A stretch of DNA of 64,000 nucleotides from Candidatus Villigracilis vicinus (lineage in GTDB: Bacteria > Chloroflexota > Anaerolineae > Anaerolineales > Villigracilaceae): assembly GCA_016721315.1 (NCBI GenBank), contig JADKIL010000003.1, positions 186,001-250,000 of the forward strand, written 5' to 3'. The position numbers and the translations under genes were made by a program. Below, piece after piece: positions 7,905 through 17,019 of this stretch (position 1 is the first letter of the stretch; each line of letters opens with the position of its first letter). Under the pieces are notes generated by a model that saw only the letters and a list, made by a program, of their open reading frames with translations, ran no database searches and was not told the DNA's origin.

Positions 7905-9464
7905 TTAATGTTTGTTCTTTTCAAGTTTTGCAAGCCAGGCGAGAGGCTTGCCCCAGCGAACGCGCTCGCTTACGCCGGTTTTTTTTCGTTTGGGTTTATC
8001 CCATTTTGGTCCAGGCGGACCCGATTCCTCGCTCAACATGCTTTTTACACCCCACAACCCTTTATATTGTACCCATCCCGGTTCGGAATTCAAGAGTATA
8101 CAATGCCACTCGCGTATTGGCGGAAGCGACACCCTACGGTCAGACATGACCCGTTTTAAATAACTGGACGACTTCAACAGCGGCTCCTTCGAGTTCCTGC
8201 CTTGAAAACCAACCCGCAGCCCATCCCCCGTTGCAATCTCCATTGGCAGGCGTACAATGAAATGATCCTGCTCATCACGCATCTCATCGAAAGCGTGCTC
8301 TTCGAACATATGCTGCGGGCGCATACGGATCTCTTCCAATGCGATGTCACGCGCCTTTTGGCTGGGATTAAATAAAAGGAACAAGTAGTGGATCCAGCCG
8401 TCGAACCAGAAGAGGAAGCGTTGCAGTCGCCCGGGGTTATACATCGCAGGCGAGCGGATCACATCCGGTCTGCTGTAATTGGCATGTGACCCCAATGCCG
8501 CATAAATGACGGGATGTGTGGTCACGTTTCCGTCCGTATCCAGCGCCTTGATGGCATCCTCCCACTTTTCCAGGTTGCCTGCACCATGCTGTGAAAGCAG
8601 AACGGCATATGGCATTTCGTTCTTGAGATAAACGGCAACCATCTCCCAATCGCCTTCGTGATGGTTAAAGCCATTCGCCGCCAGCCGCCAGTCATTGAAA
8701 GCATAAAAATAATGATATTGCAGGAAAGTCCATTGATCCCCCGCCGCATCCACCTCTTCTTGCAAGACGCGCCCATAATAAACGGGCTGGCGGTGTTCAC
8801 GTAATATCTCCGCATACAAAATTCCCGCCTGCTGTGCGATCTTTTCTGTGGACTGTGAAAGCATATCCATTGCCAACCCCAGACCCTCCGGCAGGATCCT
8901 CTCAATGATGAACTTCAACGTGCGAACCAGCCAGTAAAACAGCAACAAGAGATAGATCGGCAATAGGACAAAATATTCAACAGCAATACTAATACCTGGG
9001 ATCGGTCTGAAGAACAACCACACCGGAGCAATACCCAAAACTAGAAAAACCGACACAGCCAACATGGCAGGAATGATTCGCAAACGGATCGGGGAAGCCA
9101 GCATAAACAATATCAACGCAGCCACAAGAACCACACTAACAGCAACATCAACCCCAGCCCACCCCCACGCAAACCACCCGGCAATAAGCCCAAACACAGA
9201 ACCGCCTCCCAACCAGAGCCAGGCGTCAAAATCGTTCAGCGGGTTATTCACAAAGCGCAAAAAATATTCATGACTTTCCAGCTTGCCAAGCTTCTCCCCC
9301 AGCGGCTCATTTAAGTACCTAAGCATTTCCGCCGCACCGGCGGGCCCGCTGGGAAAGAGAGTGCATTTTTCCAGATATGGTTCCACCGCCATGGGGAAAA
9401 AGCGCTCGCTCTTTGCGAAACGCAAGACTGGTTCGTACTTTCTCAATAGTTCGATCTCGTCCAC
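7905..9464 (-). CDS. VPS62-like domain protein with internal membrane region
   Basis: Function unknown. With the GTG at 9464 (AGAGG four bases before it) the product is 519 residues; an upstream in-frame GTG at 9506 would overlap galK and adds nothing family-like. Residues 83-185 hold about four membrane helices. The C-terminal half contains HHEGDWE (268-274), SQHG (291-294) and GSHANY (325-330), the block found in VPS62/DUF946 proteins. Those conserved His and Asp residues suggest a metal or catalytic site, but no activity is established. It heads a probable two-gene unit with the Ser-tailed membrane protein. Divergent from galK with only 26 bp between the starts. Confidence 0.7.
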   Translation of the reverse strand: MDEIELLRKYEPVLRFAKSERFFPMAVEPYLEKCTLFPSGPAGAAEMLRYLNEPLGEKLGKLESHEYFLRFVNNPLNDFDAWLWLGGGSVFGLIAGWFAWGWAGVDVAVSVVLVAALILFMLASPIRLRIIPAMLAVSVFLVLGIAPVWLFFRPIPGISIAVEYFVLLPIYLLLLFYWLVRTLKFIIERILPEGLGLAMDMLSQSTEKIAQQAGILYAEILREHRQPVYYGRVLQEEVDAAGDQWTFLQYHYFYAFNDWRLAANGFNHHEGDWEMVAVYLKNEMPYAVLLSQHGAGNLEKWEDAIKALDTDGNVTTHPVIYAALGSHANYSRPDVIRSPAMYNPGRLQRFLFWFDGWIHYLFLLFNPSQKARDIALEEIRMRPQHMFEEHAFDEMRDEQDHFIVRLPMEIATGDGLRVGFQGRNSKEPLLKSSSYLKRVMSDRRVSLPPIREWHCILLNSEPGWVQYKGLWGVKSMLSEESGPPGPKWDKPKRKKTGVSERVRWGKPLAWLAKLEKNKH

Positions 9465-9477
9465 GGTGCCTCTATGG

Positions 9478-9490
9478 TATAAACGCGGAT
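9478..9490 (+). promoter_or_regulatory. galK -10 element of a probable leaderless promoter
   Basis: TATAAA (9478-9483) is followed by exactly 7 nt and then the galK ATG, so transcription should begin at or next to the start codon. No Shine-Dalgarno sequence is present. The -35 region is weak. Four other genes here show the same spacing. Confidence 0.6.
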
Positions 9491-10633
9491 ATGGACCCGA
9501 TAACACTTACCCAACAATTTCACTCCCATTTTAACGCCAAACCAGAAGCGATCGTCCGCGCACCCGGGCGAGTTAACTTGATCGGCGAACACACCGATTA
9601 CAACGATGGTTTCGTCCTGCCTGTGGCGATCGACCGCGGCGTATGGATCGCGCTTCGTGCCCGTCAGGATGGAATGGTCCGCATCTTCTCTTTGGACCTT
9701 GAAGCTGAGTCAGCCTTCGAGTTAGCTTCACTCGTCCGAGACGGCGACTGGATCGAATACCCAAAAGGTATTGCCAATGAGTTAATCAAGGCTGGGTATA
9801 AGCTGAAAGGCTTCGATGCCGTCATGACGGGCGATGTCCCGCGCGGCGCCGGGCTCTCCTCTTCCGCCGCAGTGGAATTGGCAATTGCCCGGGCATTCTC
9901 TGTCGTTTCCGGCTTTGAATGGAACGCCCCGGTCATGGCTCGCATCGCACAAAAAGCGGAGAATGAATGGGTGGGTGTTAACTGCGGCATTATGGATCAA
10001 ATGGCAAGCGCTGCCTGTAAAGAAGGGTTCGCCCTCTTTTTGGACTGTCGCTCCTTAGAGATCCAACATGCGCCCCTGCCAAAGGGAGTGGCTGTCGTCA
10101 TCCTTGACACCTCCACCCGGCGTGGACTTGTGGATTCAGCATACAACGAGAGAAGAAATCAATGCGAGGAGGCGGCGCGTTGGTTCGGCGTAAAAGCATT
10201 ACGAGATGTAAGCGTACCAGACCTGAAAAAATGGAAGGCAGGCAGCGGGCTCAGTGAGATCGCATTCAGGCGCGCCCGGCATATTGTCACTGAAAATGAA
10301 CGTGTGCTCGAAGCAATCCATGTAATGAAGACCGGCAATTTAAAACGCCTGGGAGAGTTATTCAACGCGAGCCACGATAGCCTGCGCGATGATTTCGAAG
10401 TTACAAACGATGCACTGAATATCGTGGTCGAATGCGCCCGGGCAGAATCCACTTGTTATGGCGCGCGTATGACCGGAGCAGGCTTTGGCGGCTGTGCTGT
10501 GGCATTAGTGGCAGAAGAAAAAGCCGGAGAATTCGTTCAGTCTGTTTCCACCTCCTACAGAAAGAGATCCGGGCTGGAGGCGAGTATCTATGTCTGCAAA
10601 GCCAGTGAAGGCGCCAGCATTATTCAGGGATAA
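9491..10633 (+). CDS. galK: Galactokinase
   Basis: GHMP-family kinase phosphorylating alpha-D-galactose to galactose-1-phosphate, first committed step of the Leloir pathway. Product of 380 residues. It shows the galactokinase signature GRVNLIGEHTDYNDGFVLP, the ATP-loop GDVPRGAGLSSSAAVELA, and the C-terminal GFGGCAVAL motif. The ATG at 9491 was chosen because homology begins there (MDPITLTQQF); an open frame continues upstream to 9377 but runs into the opposite-strand gene. No galT or galE lies nearby, so it is probably a single transcription unit ending at a terminator. Confidence 0.93.
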   Translation: MDPITLTQQFHSHFNAKPEAIVRAPGRVNLIGEHTDYNDGFVLPVAIDRGVWIALRARQDGMVRIFSLDLEAESAFELASLVRDGDWIEYPKGIANELIKAGYKLKGFDAVMTGDVPRGAGLSSSAAVELAIARAFSVVSGFEWNAPVMARIAQKAENEWVGVNCGIMDQMASAACKEGFALFLDCRSLEIQHAPLPKGVAVVILDTSTRRGLVDSAYNERRNQCEEAARWFGVKALRDVSVPDLKKWKAGSGLSEIAFRRARHIVTENERVLEAIHVMKTGNLKRLGELFNASHDSLRDDFEVTNDALNIVVECARAESTCYGARMTGAGFGGCAVALVAEEKAGEFVQSVSTSYRKRSGLEASIYVCKASEGASIIQG

Positions 10634-10668
10634 AAAAAATGGACACCTTTGCGGTGTCCATTTTTTTA
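10634..10668. terminator. Bidirectional intrinsic terminator after galK
   Basis: ATGGACACC / GGTGTCCAT arms (10639-10647, 10653-10661) flanked by an A-run and a T-run, between the convergent galK and ATP-grasp genes. Confidence 0.9.
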
Positions 10669-11688
10669 TTAGGTGTAAGCCATTTGTTCAACCGGCACAC
10701 GCTTGCGTTGCTGGCGCTTGATAATGCGTTCCGCGGCAACGCGAGTTTGGCGGTGCTGCGCATTACGGATGATCAACTTCATGAACTTGGTGTGATCTGT
10801 CGTCGGATCATTGAGCAGTGAGAAATCTGCAGAACCCGGTTCATGCGGGGGGTAGAAAATACCACAGTTGGGGTTGATCTCAAGCATGTGGATGGTGCCA
10901 TCCGCATCCATGCGATAGTCACAGCGGGCATATCCGTTGCCGCCCAACTCCTTGAAAACGCGCATGGTCTGTTCACGCAGGATCTTTTCAATGCGCGGGT
11001 CGGTTACCACCGCTACAGACATCTTTTCGTAATCAACCCATTTCATATCGTAGTGCTTGAAAGATTCACCATCCGGGAAGATGAATTCCACAGGGGTAAA
11101 GGTGAACGGTTTATTGGGGTTGGCTGTGTTTTCTGCGATCAAACAGGTAAATTCGCGCCCTTCAATGAACTCTTCGATCAATGCTCGCCCGAATTCAGCA
11201 ATAGCGACCTTCAATTGTTCACGAAGTTCGTCCACAGAAGAAACCCGTGAATTACGGCGAATGCCTACGCTGGCATAGCCATGAGGCGGTTTGACAAGCA
11301 TGGGAAACTTAAGCCGCTTGGCGATCTTCTCAGCATCTTCGGCACGGTTGGCAAATGCCCAACTTGGTGTTGGAACCGAGACGCGCCGGGCAGCGTTCTT
11401 CATTTCGTCACGAGTAGGGTCAAAAAATTTCGAATCAGCACCTGTAAAGGCTGCATTGTATTTCTCGAGCGCCTTGACCAGCGCAATCCCTGATAAAGCA
11501 TCATCGGGCGTGCCATCGCACAAATTGACGAAAGCATCCACACCTTCATTCATCAATTGTTTGATCTGTTTCTCAACTTCAGTTGGTTCCACGTGATGCT
11601 GTTTCCAGCGATATCCCTTCATGTATGGAGAAGGATCATACGGGATATCGTCATCATCAGGTGTGCTTGTTAGTACGCAGATATACAT
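10669..11688 (-). CDS. ATP-grasp ligase, D-alanine--D-alanine ligase-like
   Basis: ATP-dependent carboxylate-amine ligase of the D-Ala-D-Ala ligase fold, 339 residues. ATP-grasp features are MLVKPPHGYASVGIRR (ATP-binding lysine and glycine loop), EEFIEGREFTCLIAEN, and the metal-binding end MLEINPNCGIFYPP with catalytic Glu and Asn. It differs from true Ddl in the N-terminal domain (acidic TPDDDDIPYDPSPY stretch) and is not in a cell-wall cluster, so the substrates are probably other amino acids or a peptide. AAAGGAAAT precedes the ATG. It has its own promoter with a remarkable palindrome over the start site. Confidence 0.75.
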   Translation of the reverse strand: MYICVLTSTPDDDDIPYDPSPYMKGYRWKQHHVEPTEVEKQIKQLMNEGVDAFVNLCDGTPDDALSGIALVKALEKYNAAFTGADSKFFDPTRDEMKNAARRVSVPTPSWAFANRAEDAEKIAKRLKFPMLVKPPHGYASVGIRRNSRVSSVDELREQLKVAIAEFGRALIEEFIEGREFTCLIAENTANPNKPFTFTPVEFIFPDGESFKHYDMKWVDYEKMSVAVVTDPRIEKILREQTMRVFKELGGNGYARCDYRMDADGTIHMLEINPNCGIFYPPHEPGSADFSLLNDPTTDHTKFMKLIIRNAQHRQTRVAAERIIKRQQRKRVPVEQMAYT

Positions 11689-11775
11689 GATATTTCCTTT
11701 GTTTTTCTTCCTTTACGATTTTTATTTTCAAATTGTTTTTATTGATCGCAATCGCGATCATCGTCATCATCAAAA

Positions 11776-11844
11776 AATAATCATACAATAATGATTCAAA
11801 TCATTATTGTATGATTATTGTATACAACAATTCATTTATGTAAA
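11776..11844 (-). promoter_or_regulatory. Promoter and 44-bp palindromic operator of the ATP-grasp gene
   Basis: Minus-strand -35 TTTACA (11839-11844), 16-nt spacer, -10 TACAAT (11817-11822). Overlapping the -10 by three bases and covering the expected start is an inverted repeat with 21-bp perfect arms (11776-11796 and 11799-11819) and a 2-nt centre. A repeat this long with almost no loop is more likely a cruciform or double-stranded operator than a terminator. Which protein binds it is unknown. Confidence 0.75.
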
Positions 11845-11999
11845 GGTTTTTGATGATGTATTTATCTTAAAATTTTTTATGTATCTCACATGTATTTTTC
11901 ATATTCATCAGCGATAAGTCATTAAGGTTTTTAAGATATTTAACGTTTTTAAGAAAAGACCATTCAAAACACATGCACAGCAAGGCATTTAATAAATAT

Positions 12000-12037
12000 A
12001 AAAACGTCTTCGATGATCACATCGAAGACGTTTTTAT
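12000..12037 (-). terminator. Terminator of the efflux operon
   Basis: Arms AAACGTCTTCGATG and CATCGAAGACGTTT with an ATCA loop and T-run on the minus strand, 20 bp after the last adaptor gene. The complement also has an A/T run, so it may act both ways. Confidence 0.88.
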
Positions 12038-12055
12038 ATTCAATCCCTACAAAGA

Positions 12056-12880
12056 TCACTTCGTGGAAATTTCAACTTCCGCGCTCATGCCCCACAAGAA
12101 ACCATCAGGATATTCATCCAATTCAATGGTGACCGGGTAGACCACATCTCCACCTACAATCTCAGAGATGGGAGAAATGCGGATCACTTTACCAGTGACC
12201 GTTACATCCAAAGCTTCGACATATACATCCGCACTTTGCCCAAGCTTCACACGGGCGATATCACGTTCGTTCAAGTCGGTGGTAGTAATCTGAAGAGAGT
12301 CCAGATCTGCAAGGGTCAGCACGACTTGATTGACCTGCACCAACTCACCTGGAATGACATTGACATCCACCACAGTTCCATCAAAAGGGGCGGTTAGAGT
12401 GGCTTGCATCAGAGTTGCTGAAGCAGAGTCCCATCTGGCTTTCGCCTGGTCTGCTACAGCTTGCGCCTTTTCGAACACTTCATGCGGAAGGTCATACCAG
12501 CTACGTTTGCCTGTATTGGGGTCAACGTAAAGAACTTTTTCAGCTTTTTGCAACGCAGCGGCCTGGCTGCGCGCATTGAAATCCGCTTCTGCAGACACAA
12601 CGGCATATTCAAGGTCGGGAGTGCTCAAGGTCATCAAAATGTCACCTGCCTTAACCACATCTCCCTGCTTAACTGGGATATCCTTTACAAGCGCAGAGAT
12701 GGTGAAGCCCAATTGCGATACTTTTGCTGGCTCAACCTCCGCTGAAGCAATAACCACATCCGGCGAAGAAAAACTAACTTCCTCCGAAGGAACGGCGGTG
12801 GGAGTGGAAGGCTCGGGCGTTGGGCTTGCACATGCACTGACCAGTACCAAGCCGATCAAAAAAATTAACGTTCGCTTCAT
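12056..12880 (-). CDS. HlyD/MacA-like efflux periplasmic adaptor, lipoprotein
   Basis: Extracytoplasmic adaptor of an ABC efflux system. The 274-residue product starts at the ATG 12880, where GTGAGG provides a ribosome site and the N-terminus MKRTLIFLIGLVLVSAC is a lipoprotein signal peptide with acylated Cys17; an upstream in-frame start at 12913 would spoil it. It has a barrel-sandwich biotinyl-lipoyl-like domain (VKDIPVKQGDVVKAGDILM), a helical hairpin, and a returning half with GELVQVNQ. It is homologous to the gene just upstream and 7 bp from it, so the pair probably arose by duplication. Last gene of the operon. Confidence 0.85.
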   Translation of the reverse strand: MKRTLIFLIGLVLVSACASPTPEPSTPTAVPSEEVSFSSPDVVIASAEVEPAKVSQLGFTISALVKDIPVKQGDVVKAGDILMTLSTPDLEYAVVSAEADFNARSQAAALQKAEKVLYVDPNTGKRSWYDLPHEVFEKAQAVADQAKARWDSASATLMQATLTAPFDGTVVDVNVIPGELVQVNQVVLTLADLDSLQITTTDLNERDIARVKLGQSADVYVEALDVTVTGKVIRISPISEIVGGDVVYPVTIELDEYPDGFLWGMSAEVEISTK

Positions 12881-12887
12881 GACAGCC

Positions 12888-13721
12888 TCACTCGCCAACG
12901 CTGATATCAACATCCGCGCTCATACCCCAGAGTAAGCCTGCTGGTTGTTCATCCAGTTCGATGGTCACCTTATAGACGATATCCCCGCCGATCTCGGAAG
13001 AGATACGAGCCACATCTGTAACTTTGCCTGTGAATTCCGAGCCGAGAGCTTCGATGAATACGGTAGTAGGCTGACCCACTTGTACACGGGGTACATCCCG
13101 TTCGCTTAAGTCGGTGGTTTCGATACGATAGTTAGACAAGTCGCCAAGAACCATGACGATCTGCCCCGGAGCAACCGTTTCGTACGGCGAAATGTCGACT
13201 GATATGACGGTACCAGCAAACGGCGCGGTCAGATTCGATTGGGCGGCGAGAACCGCCTTGGCTGAATCGACCAAAGCCTGGGCTTTGGCAACGTCGTTCT
13301 CCGCAACTTCAATATGCTGCTGTGAAGGTGCGCAATTAAAACGGCAGCCCGCATTGCGGACCAAATAATCGAGCTGGATCTCCGCATATTTTAGATTCGC
13401 TTCCGCCTCGCGAACCTTCGCTTCCAAAACAGCAGTATCCAGCTGCACGAGTACATCCCCCGCCTTAACCTTATCCCCTACCTGCACGTTGACTTCTGTC
13501 ACACGCCCGATGCTGGTAAAGGATAAATTCGCAGCCTGAACTGGCACCACGATCGCCGAGGCAGAAACAGAGCTGTTGCTTGAAGGTTGGTTATTGACAG
13601 GCTGGGAGGAAGCGCCCGCATCCAATACAACGGTGGGAACTGCTTCTGTTTCACCAGCTTGCCCACAAGCTGACAGTGAGATCGCCAAAACACTAACAAG
13701 TATAAAAAAAACTTTCTTCAT
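12888..13721 (-). CDS. HlyD/MacA-like efflux periplasmic adaptor, lipoprotein
   Basis: Second adaptor subunit, 277 residues, with a lipoprotein signal ending LSAC (acylated Cys19), the lipoyl-like VNVQVGDKVKAGDVLVQLD block, a coiled hairpin (about 100-165) and a C-terminal barrel. The hairpin contains a two-Cys insert, NAGCRFNCAPSQ, absent from its downstream paralogue. Short hairpins like these cannot reach an outer-membrane channel. GGAGAAATAAAG precedes the ATG, and an internal promoter lies in the 88-bp gap to the ATPase gene. Confidence 0.85.
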   Translation of the reverse strand: MKKVFFILVSVLAISLSACGQAGETEAVPTVVLDAGASSQPVNNQPSSNSSVSASAIVVPVQAANLSFTSIGRVTEVNVQVGDKVKAGDVLVQLDTAVLEAKVREAEANLKYAEIQLDYLVRNAGCRFNCAPSQQHIEVAENDVAKAQALVDSAKAVLAAQSNLTAPFAGTVISVDISPYETVAPGQIVMVLGDLSNYRIETTDLSERDVPRVQVGQPTTVFIEALGSEFTGKVTDVARISSEIGGDIVYKVTIELDEQPAGLLWGMSADVDISVGE

Positions 13722-13761
13722 TCTTTATTTCTCCAAACTGTGAAATCCTTGATGTTGATAA

Positions 13762-13789
13762 AGTATAGCATATTGCACAGTTTTTGCAA
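13762..13789 (-). promoter_or_regulatory. Internal promoter for the two adaptor genes
   Basis: Minus-strand -35 TTGCAA (13784-13789), 16-nt spacer, -10 TATACT (13762-13767), about 40 bp before the first adaptor ATG. It would allow the adaptors to be expressed apart from the upstream ATPase and permeases. Confidence 0.6.
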
Positions 13790-13809
13790 AGGTTTTGTCT
13801 AGAACGCGT

Positions 13810-14493
13810 TTATCCCTTGGAATCTTTGACAATGACACCATCTTCCAGAGTAACCACACGAGAGGCATAGCTAATAACACGCGGATCGTGCGTTGCGAAG
13901 ACAAAGGTCTCCCCTGTTTCTTGATTAAGTTTCTTCATGATCTCCATCACCTGCTTGCCGTTCTCAGTATCGAGATTGGCGGTCGGCTCATCGGCAAGGA
14001 TAAGTGCAGGTTTGGGCGCCAAGGCGCGGGCGATGGCGATGCGTTGCTGTTGCCCGCCAGAGAGTTGGTCGGGGCGGTTATTGGCACGATCGGTCAGGTC
14101 CACGGCTTTAAGCAATTCCATCACACGGTCACGGCGCTCATTAGGGGAATGTCCATTCAACAGTAGGGGCATTTCCACATTTTCATAAGCAGTGAGCGTG
14201 GGAATCAATGCAAAGAATTGGAAGATAAACCCAATATGACCTTTGCGCATGTCGGCACGTTGATTGCGATTGAGGGATGTAACTTCCTTGCCATCCACGG
14301 TGACGCGCCCGCTGGTGGGCTGGTCGAGGCAGCCGATCATTTGCAAAAGCGTGGTCTTGCCTGAACCGGATGGACCCACCAAGGCTGTGAATTCTCCGCT
14401 ATTAATTGAAAGGCTGACCCCGCGCAACGCATGGGTTTCCAATTTCCCAATTTGATAAGTACGAGTTACGTTTTCGATCTTTACAACTTCCAT
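13810..14493 (-). CDS. ABC transporter ATPase, MacB/LolD type
   Basis: Nucleotide-binding subunit powering the adjacent FtsX-type permeases. The ATG at 14493 follows AAGGAGAAATATC and gives 227 residues, the standard length; the longer frame to 14523 lacks support. Walker A GPSGSGKT (41-48), ABC signature LSGGQ (144-148), Walker B LILADEP (164-170) and the switch His in FATHD are all intact. Such ATPases drive mechanotransmission rather than classical pumping, for example macrolide, lipoprotein or peptide export. Substrate is not predictable from sequence. Confidence 0.93.
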   Translation of the reverse strand: MEVVKIENVTRTYQIGKLETHALRGVSLSINSGEFTALVGPSGSGKTTLLQMIGCLDQPTSGRVTVDGKEVTSLNRNQRADMRKGHIGFIFQFFALIPTLTAYENVEMPLLLNGHSPNERRDRVMELLKAVDLTDRANNRPDQLSGGQQQRIAIARALAPKPALILADEPTANLDTENGKQVMEIMKKLNQETGETFVFATHDPRVISYASRVVTLEDGVIVKDSKG

Positions 14494-14523
14494 GATATTT
14501 CTCCTTGCGGACTTTCTCCGCAT

Positions 14524-15744
14524 CTATTTTTCTGCACGCAATGCCTGAACTGGCTCTAATCGAGATGCCATCACCGCCGGATATAAACCAGAGAGGATGG
14601 TGGCGATAAAGGTCATGACGGTGACATTGACTGTGTTCTCCACTGTCAATTGAGCACGGATGGTATCTGAGATCAACATGCCGCTCAACCCCATATTGCC
14701 CACGAAAAAGCCATTGATATTAAAGAGATAGACCGCAAACACACCCAATGCCAGTCCCATCACGATACCGCCAATAGCCAGCATGAACGACTCCGCTAGG
14801 AACAACCCCAAGATGCGCCCGCCGCGCATGCCAATCGCAGAGAGGATGCCGATCTCGCGCGTCCGTTCGTAGACGGACATAATAAGCGTGTTGACAATGA
14901 CCGAAGCCGTGATGGCAAGGATGATGAGATAGAAGAACGAGATGTAGCTTTGTGACATGGTCTCGAACTCCACAAATAGTTTGTTCAGGTCGCGCCAGGT
15001 TAGAACTTCCAAACTCGATGAGGATTTCAGCGCAGCCACAACCTGATCGGTATCGGCAGTATCGTTTAGAAGCACGAAGATCGTGCTGGCATGACCTTCT
15101 GTTTGCGTAATCGCCTGAGCCTTTGATAATGGCAGAAACACCGTGCCATTATCAAAGCCATAGGTATCAGTAGTGTAAATTCCGCGGATGGTAAAGGTTT
15201 GTTCCTGCACATTTCCATCAGCAGTGTTGACCGAGAGGCTAACCTTGTCACCCACTTGCAGGTGCAATTTTTCTGCAGCTGGTTTTCCGATCAATAAGCC
15301 TTCGCGGTCATCAGCATTGAGAAATTCTCCGCTGATGATCCCGTTGCGATACGGGTCATTTGCTGCGGACTGCGGGTCGACGCCATAGATCTGCACCCCA
15401 GCTGATTCATCGCCCGTGGAGAGGAAGCCGCTTGCAAACAAACGCGGGGTGGCAGCTTTGACCTGCTCCAATGCGCCGATCTGACCAGCGATCTCATCCG
15501 GGTTCGCCACGAGGTCCTCCCACTTAAGACTCGATTTATTCTCATCGTAGGATGCGGCTCGAATTTGGATATGCCCGCTTTGCAGGTTAATGGCAGACTC
15601 AATAGCACTGCCCATTTCGCCCTGAATAACGGATGACATTAACATCAACAACGCAAGCCCGATCGCGACAGCCAAAGCAGAGAAGAAATTCCTGCGGCGA
15701 TTGCGACCCAGATCACGAAAAGCCATTTTAATAATCTGTATCAT
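14524..15744 (-). CDS. ABC transporter permease, FtsX/MacB family
   Basis: Membrane subunit of 406 residues with the MacB topology: one N-terminal helix (about 20-42), a large extracytoplasmic MacB-PCD domain (about 45-260) and three C-terminal helices forming the FtsX domain, containing the conserved YERTREIGILSAIGM segment. An internal start at MAFRDLGRN is also possible. Nine bases separate it from the upstream paralogous permease. The pair probably forms a heterodimer, since both differ from each other throughout. Confidence 0.9.
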   Translation of the reverse strand: MIQIIKMAFRDLGRNRRRNFFSALAVAIGLALLMLMSSVIQGEMGSAIESAINLQSGHIQIRAASYDENKSSLKWEDLVANPDEIAGQIGALEQVKAATPRLFASGFLSTGDESAGVQIYGVDPQSAANDPYRNGIISGEFLNADDREGLLIGKPAAEKLHLQVGDKVSLSVNTADGNVQEQTFTIRGIYTTDTYGFDNGTVFLPLSKAQAITQTEGHASTIFVLLNDTADTDQVVAALKSSSSLEVLTWRDLNKLFVEFETMSQSYISFFYLIILAITASVIVNTLIMSVYERTREIGILSAIGMRGGRILGLFLAESFMLAIGGIVMGLALGVFAVYLFNINGFFVGNMGLSGMLISDTIRAQLTVENTVNVTVMTFIATILSGLYPAVMASRLEPVQALRAEK

Positions 15745-15752
15745 GATGCACC

Positions 15753-16979
15753 TTATACAAAATGCAGAGCTTCAGCCGGTTCGCGCCGTCCTGCCTCGAT
15801 GGCAGGGATGACCGATGCCAGCGCGGAAATGATCGCGACCATGGATGCCCGCATGAGCAACTTTTCAACGCCCCAAGTGGGGTAAACCTTGTCTTTGATC
15901 AGCGCCATATAACTGGCAGCTTGTGTCATGGAACCAAAGTCCATGCCCACCTTCATCAAATATCCATTGAGCGCCAAACCCAGGACAATGCCCGCTGCAA
16001 CCCCTACTAGACCGATCATGGTGCCTTCGAGGATGAACAAGAGCGCGATCTGATTGGCTTTGAGCCCCATTGCTCCCAGCACGCCGATCTCGCGAGTCCG
16101 TTCGTAGACAGCCATCAGCAACAGGTTGAGAATGCCCACACCTGCTATGGCGATGATGATGACGCTAAAGACATTCATCACGCCGCCTTTGGAGTCGATT
16201 GCATTCGCAAGGTCGGGGTAATTCGCCTGGAATGATTCGATTTCATATCCCGGCAGGCTGGCTTGCAAACTCTTGATGACTTCATCCTCCTGCCCTAAAT
16301 GCTGGAGGAAGATCGCCACTTCAGTAGGAGCGGTCAGATCATAAAGAGTTTGTGCTTCGGTCAATGAGATGTACACCGTCTGCTTTTCAATGTCTGCCAT
16401 GCCAAGGTCGTAGATGCCGACAATGGTCATGGTACGTTGACGCATCTCTTTATTTTGAGAGCGCCCAACCATGGTGATGCGGTCACCCACCGTAACATCC
16501 ATGGCATCGGCGAGTCCTTTGCCGATCAGAATGTTGTCAACATCGTCACTCACAAGGTTACGTCCCGCCGTGACATATTGACCGATGAGATTAACCTGTA
16601 CTTCCTTCTCTGGTTCAATACCCGTAATAACCACCGCAAAGGCACCTTCACGATTTGTAACCAAACCGCCGGTATTGATGCGCTGCGTCGCGGCGAGGAC
16701 GGTTGGATCCGCTTCGGCGGCGCTGACCACTGCCTGGGCATCGGTCAACGGCAGCAGCGGAGTGGAACCTACTTCCGCCCGATACCCTTCCGCGTGGACC
16801 TGAATATTTCCGCCCAAGACCTTGACCGCATTGCCATAGATCGCATCGGTAAAGCCATTCATCAACCCGTCGTAAAACATCATCAACGATAGGCTCATCG
16901 ACATGGCAAGGACGATGATCGCCGTACGGCGTTTGTGCCGCCAGATGTTACGCCATGCAAGGCGCAGATATAAATTCAT
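15753..16979 (-). CDS. ABC transporter permease, FtsX/MacB family
   Basis: Paralogue of the following gene, 408 residues, with one N-terminal helix, an extracytoplasmic domain and three C-terminal helices. The cytoplasmic coupling segment reads YERTREIGVLGAMGL. It follows the TetR gene by 40 bp in the same transcript. Two different permeases with one ATPase suggest an asymmetric transporter like LolCDE. Confidence 0.9.
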   Translation of the reverse strand: MNLYLRLAWRNIWRHKRRTAIIVLAMSMSLSLMMFYDGLMNGFTDAIYGNAVKVLGGNIQVHAEGYRAEVGSTPLLPLTDAQAVVSAAEADPTVLAATQRINTGGLVTNREGAFAVVITGIEPEKEVQVNLIGQYVTAGRNLVSDDVDNILIGKGLADAMDVTVGDRITMVGRSQNKEMRQRTMTIVGIYDLGMADIEKQTVYISLTEAQTLYDLTAPTEVAIFLQHLGQEDEVIKSLQASLPGYEIESFQANYPDLANAIDSKGGVMNVFSVIIIAIAGVGILNLLLMAVYERTREIGVLGAMGLKANQIALLFILEGTMIGLVGVAAGIVLGLALNGYLMKVGMDFGSMTQAASYMALIKDKVYPTWGVEKLLMRASMVAIISALASVIPAIEAGRREPAEALHFV

Positions 16980-17019
16980 TTGAAATTCCTTTCCACAAAC
17001 AAACTAAAAAGACATCCAC

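Larger units (their letters stand above)
11689..12055. other. AT-rich intergenic region, 367 bp
   Basis: No credible gene. On the minus strand it contains the leader and promoter of the ATP-grasp gene, including a long palindrome and, nearer the gene, a TGATCGC/GCGATCA inverted repeat (near 11744-11761). The other end holds the terminator of the efflux-adaptor operon. The 150 bp between is AT-rich with short repeats of GTTTTT-type words and nothing else recognisable. Confidence 0.7.

Noticed and set aside
9377..9490. Longer galK N-terminus from 9377
   Set aside because: Runs antisense through the VPS62-like gene and lacks galactokinase homology; the ATG at 9491 matches the family start.
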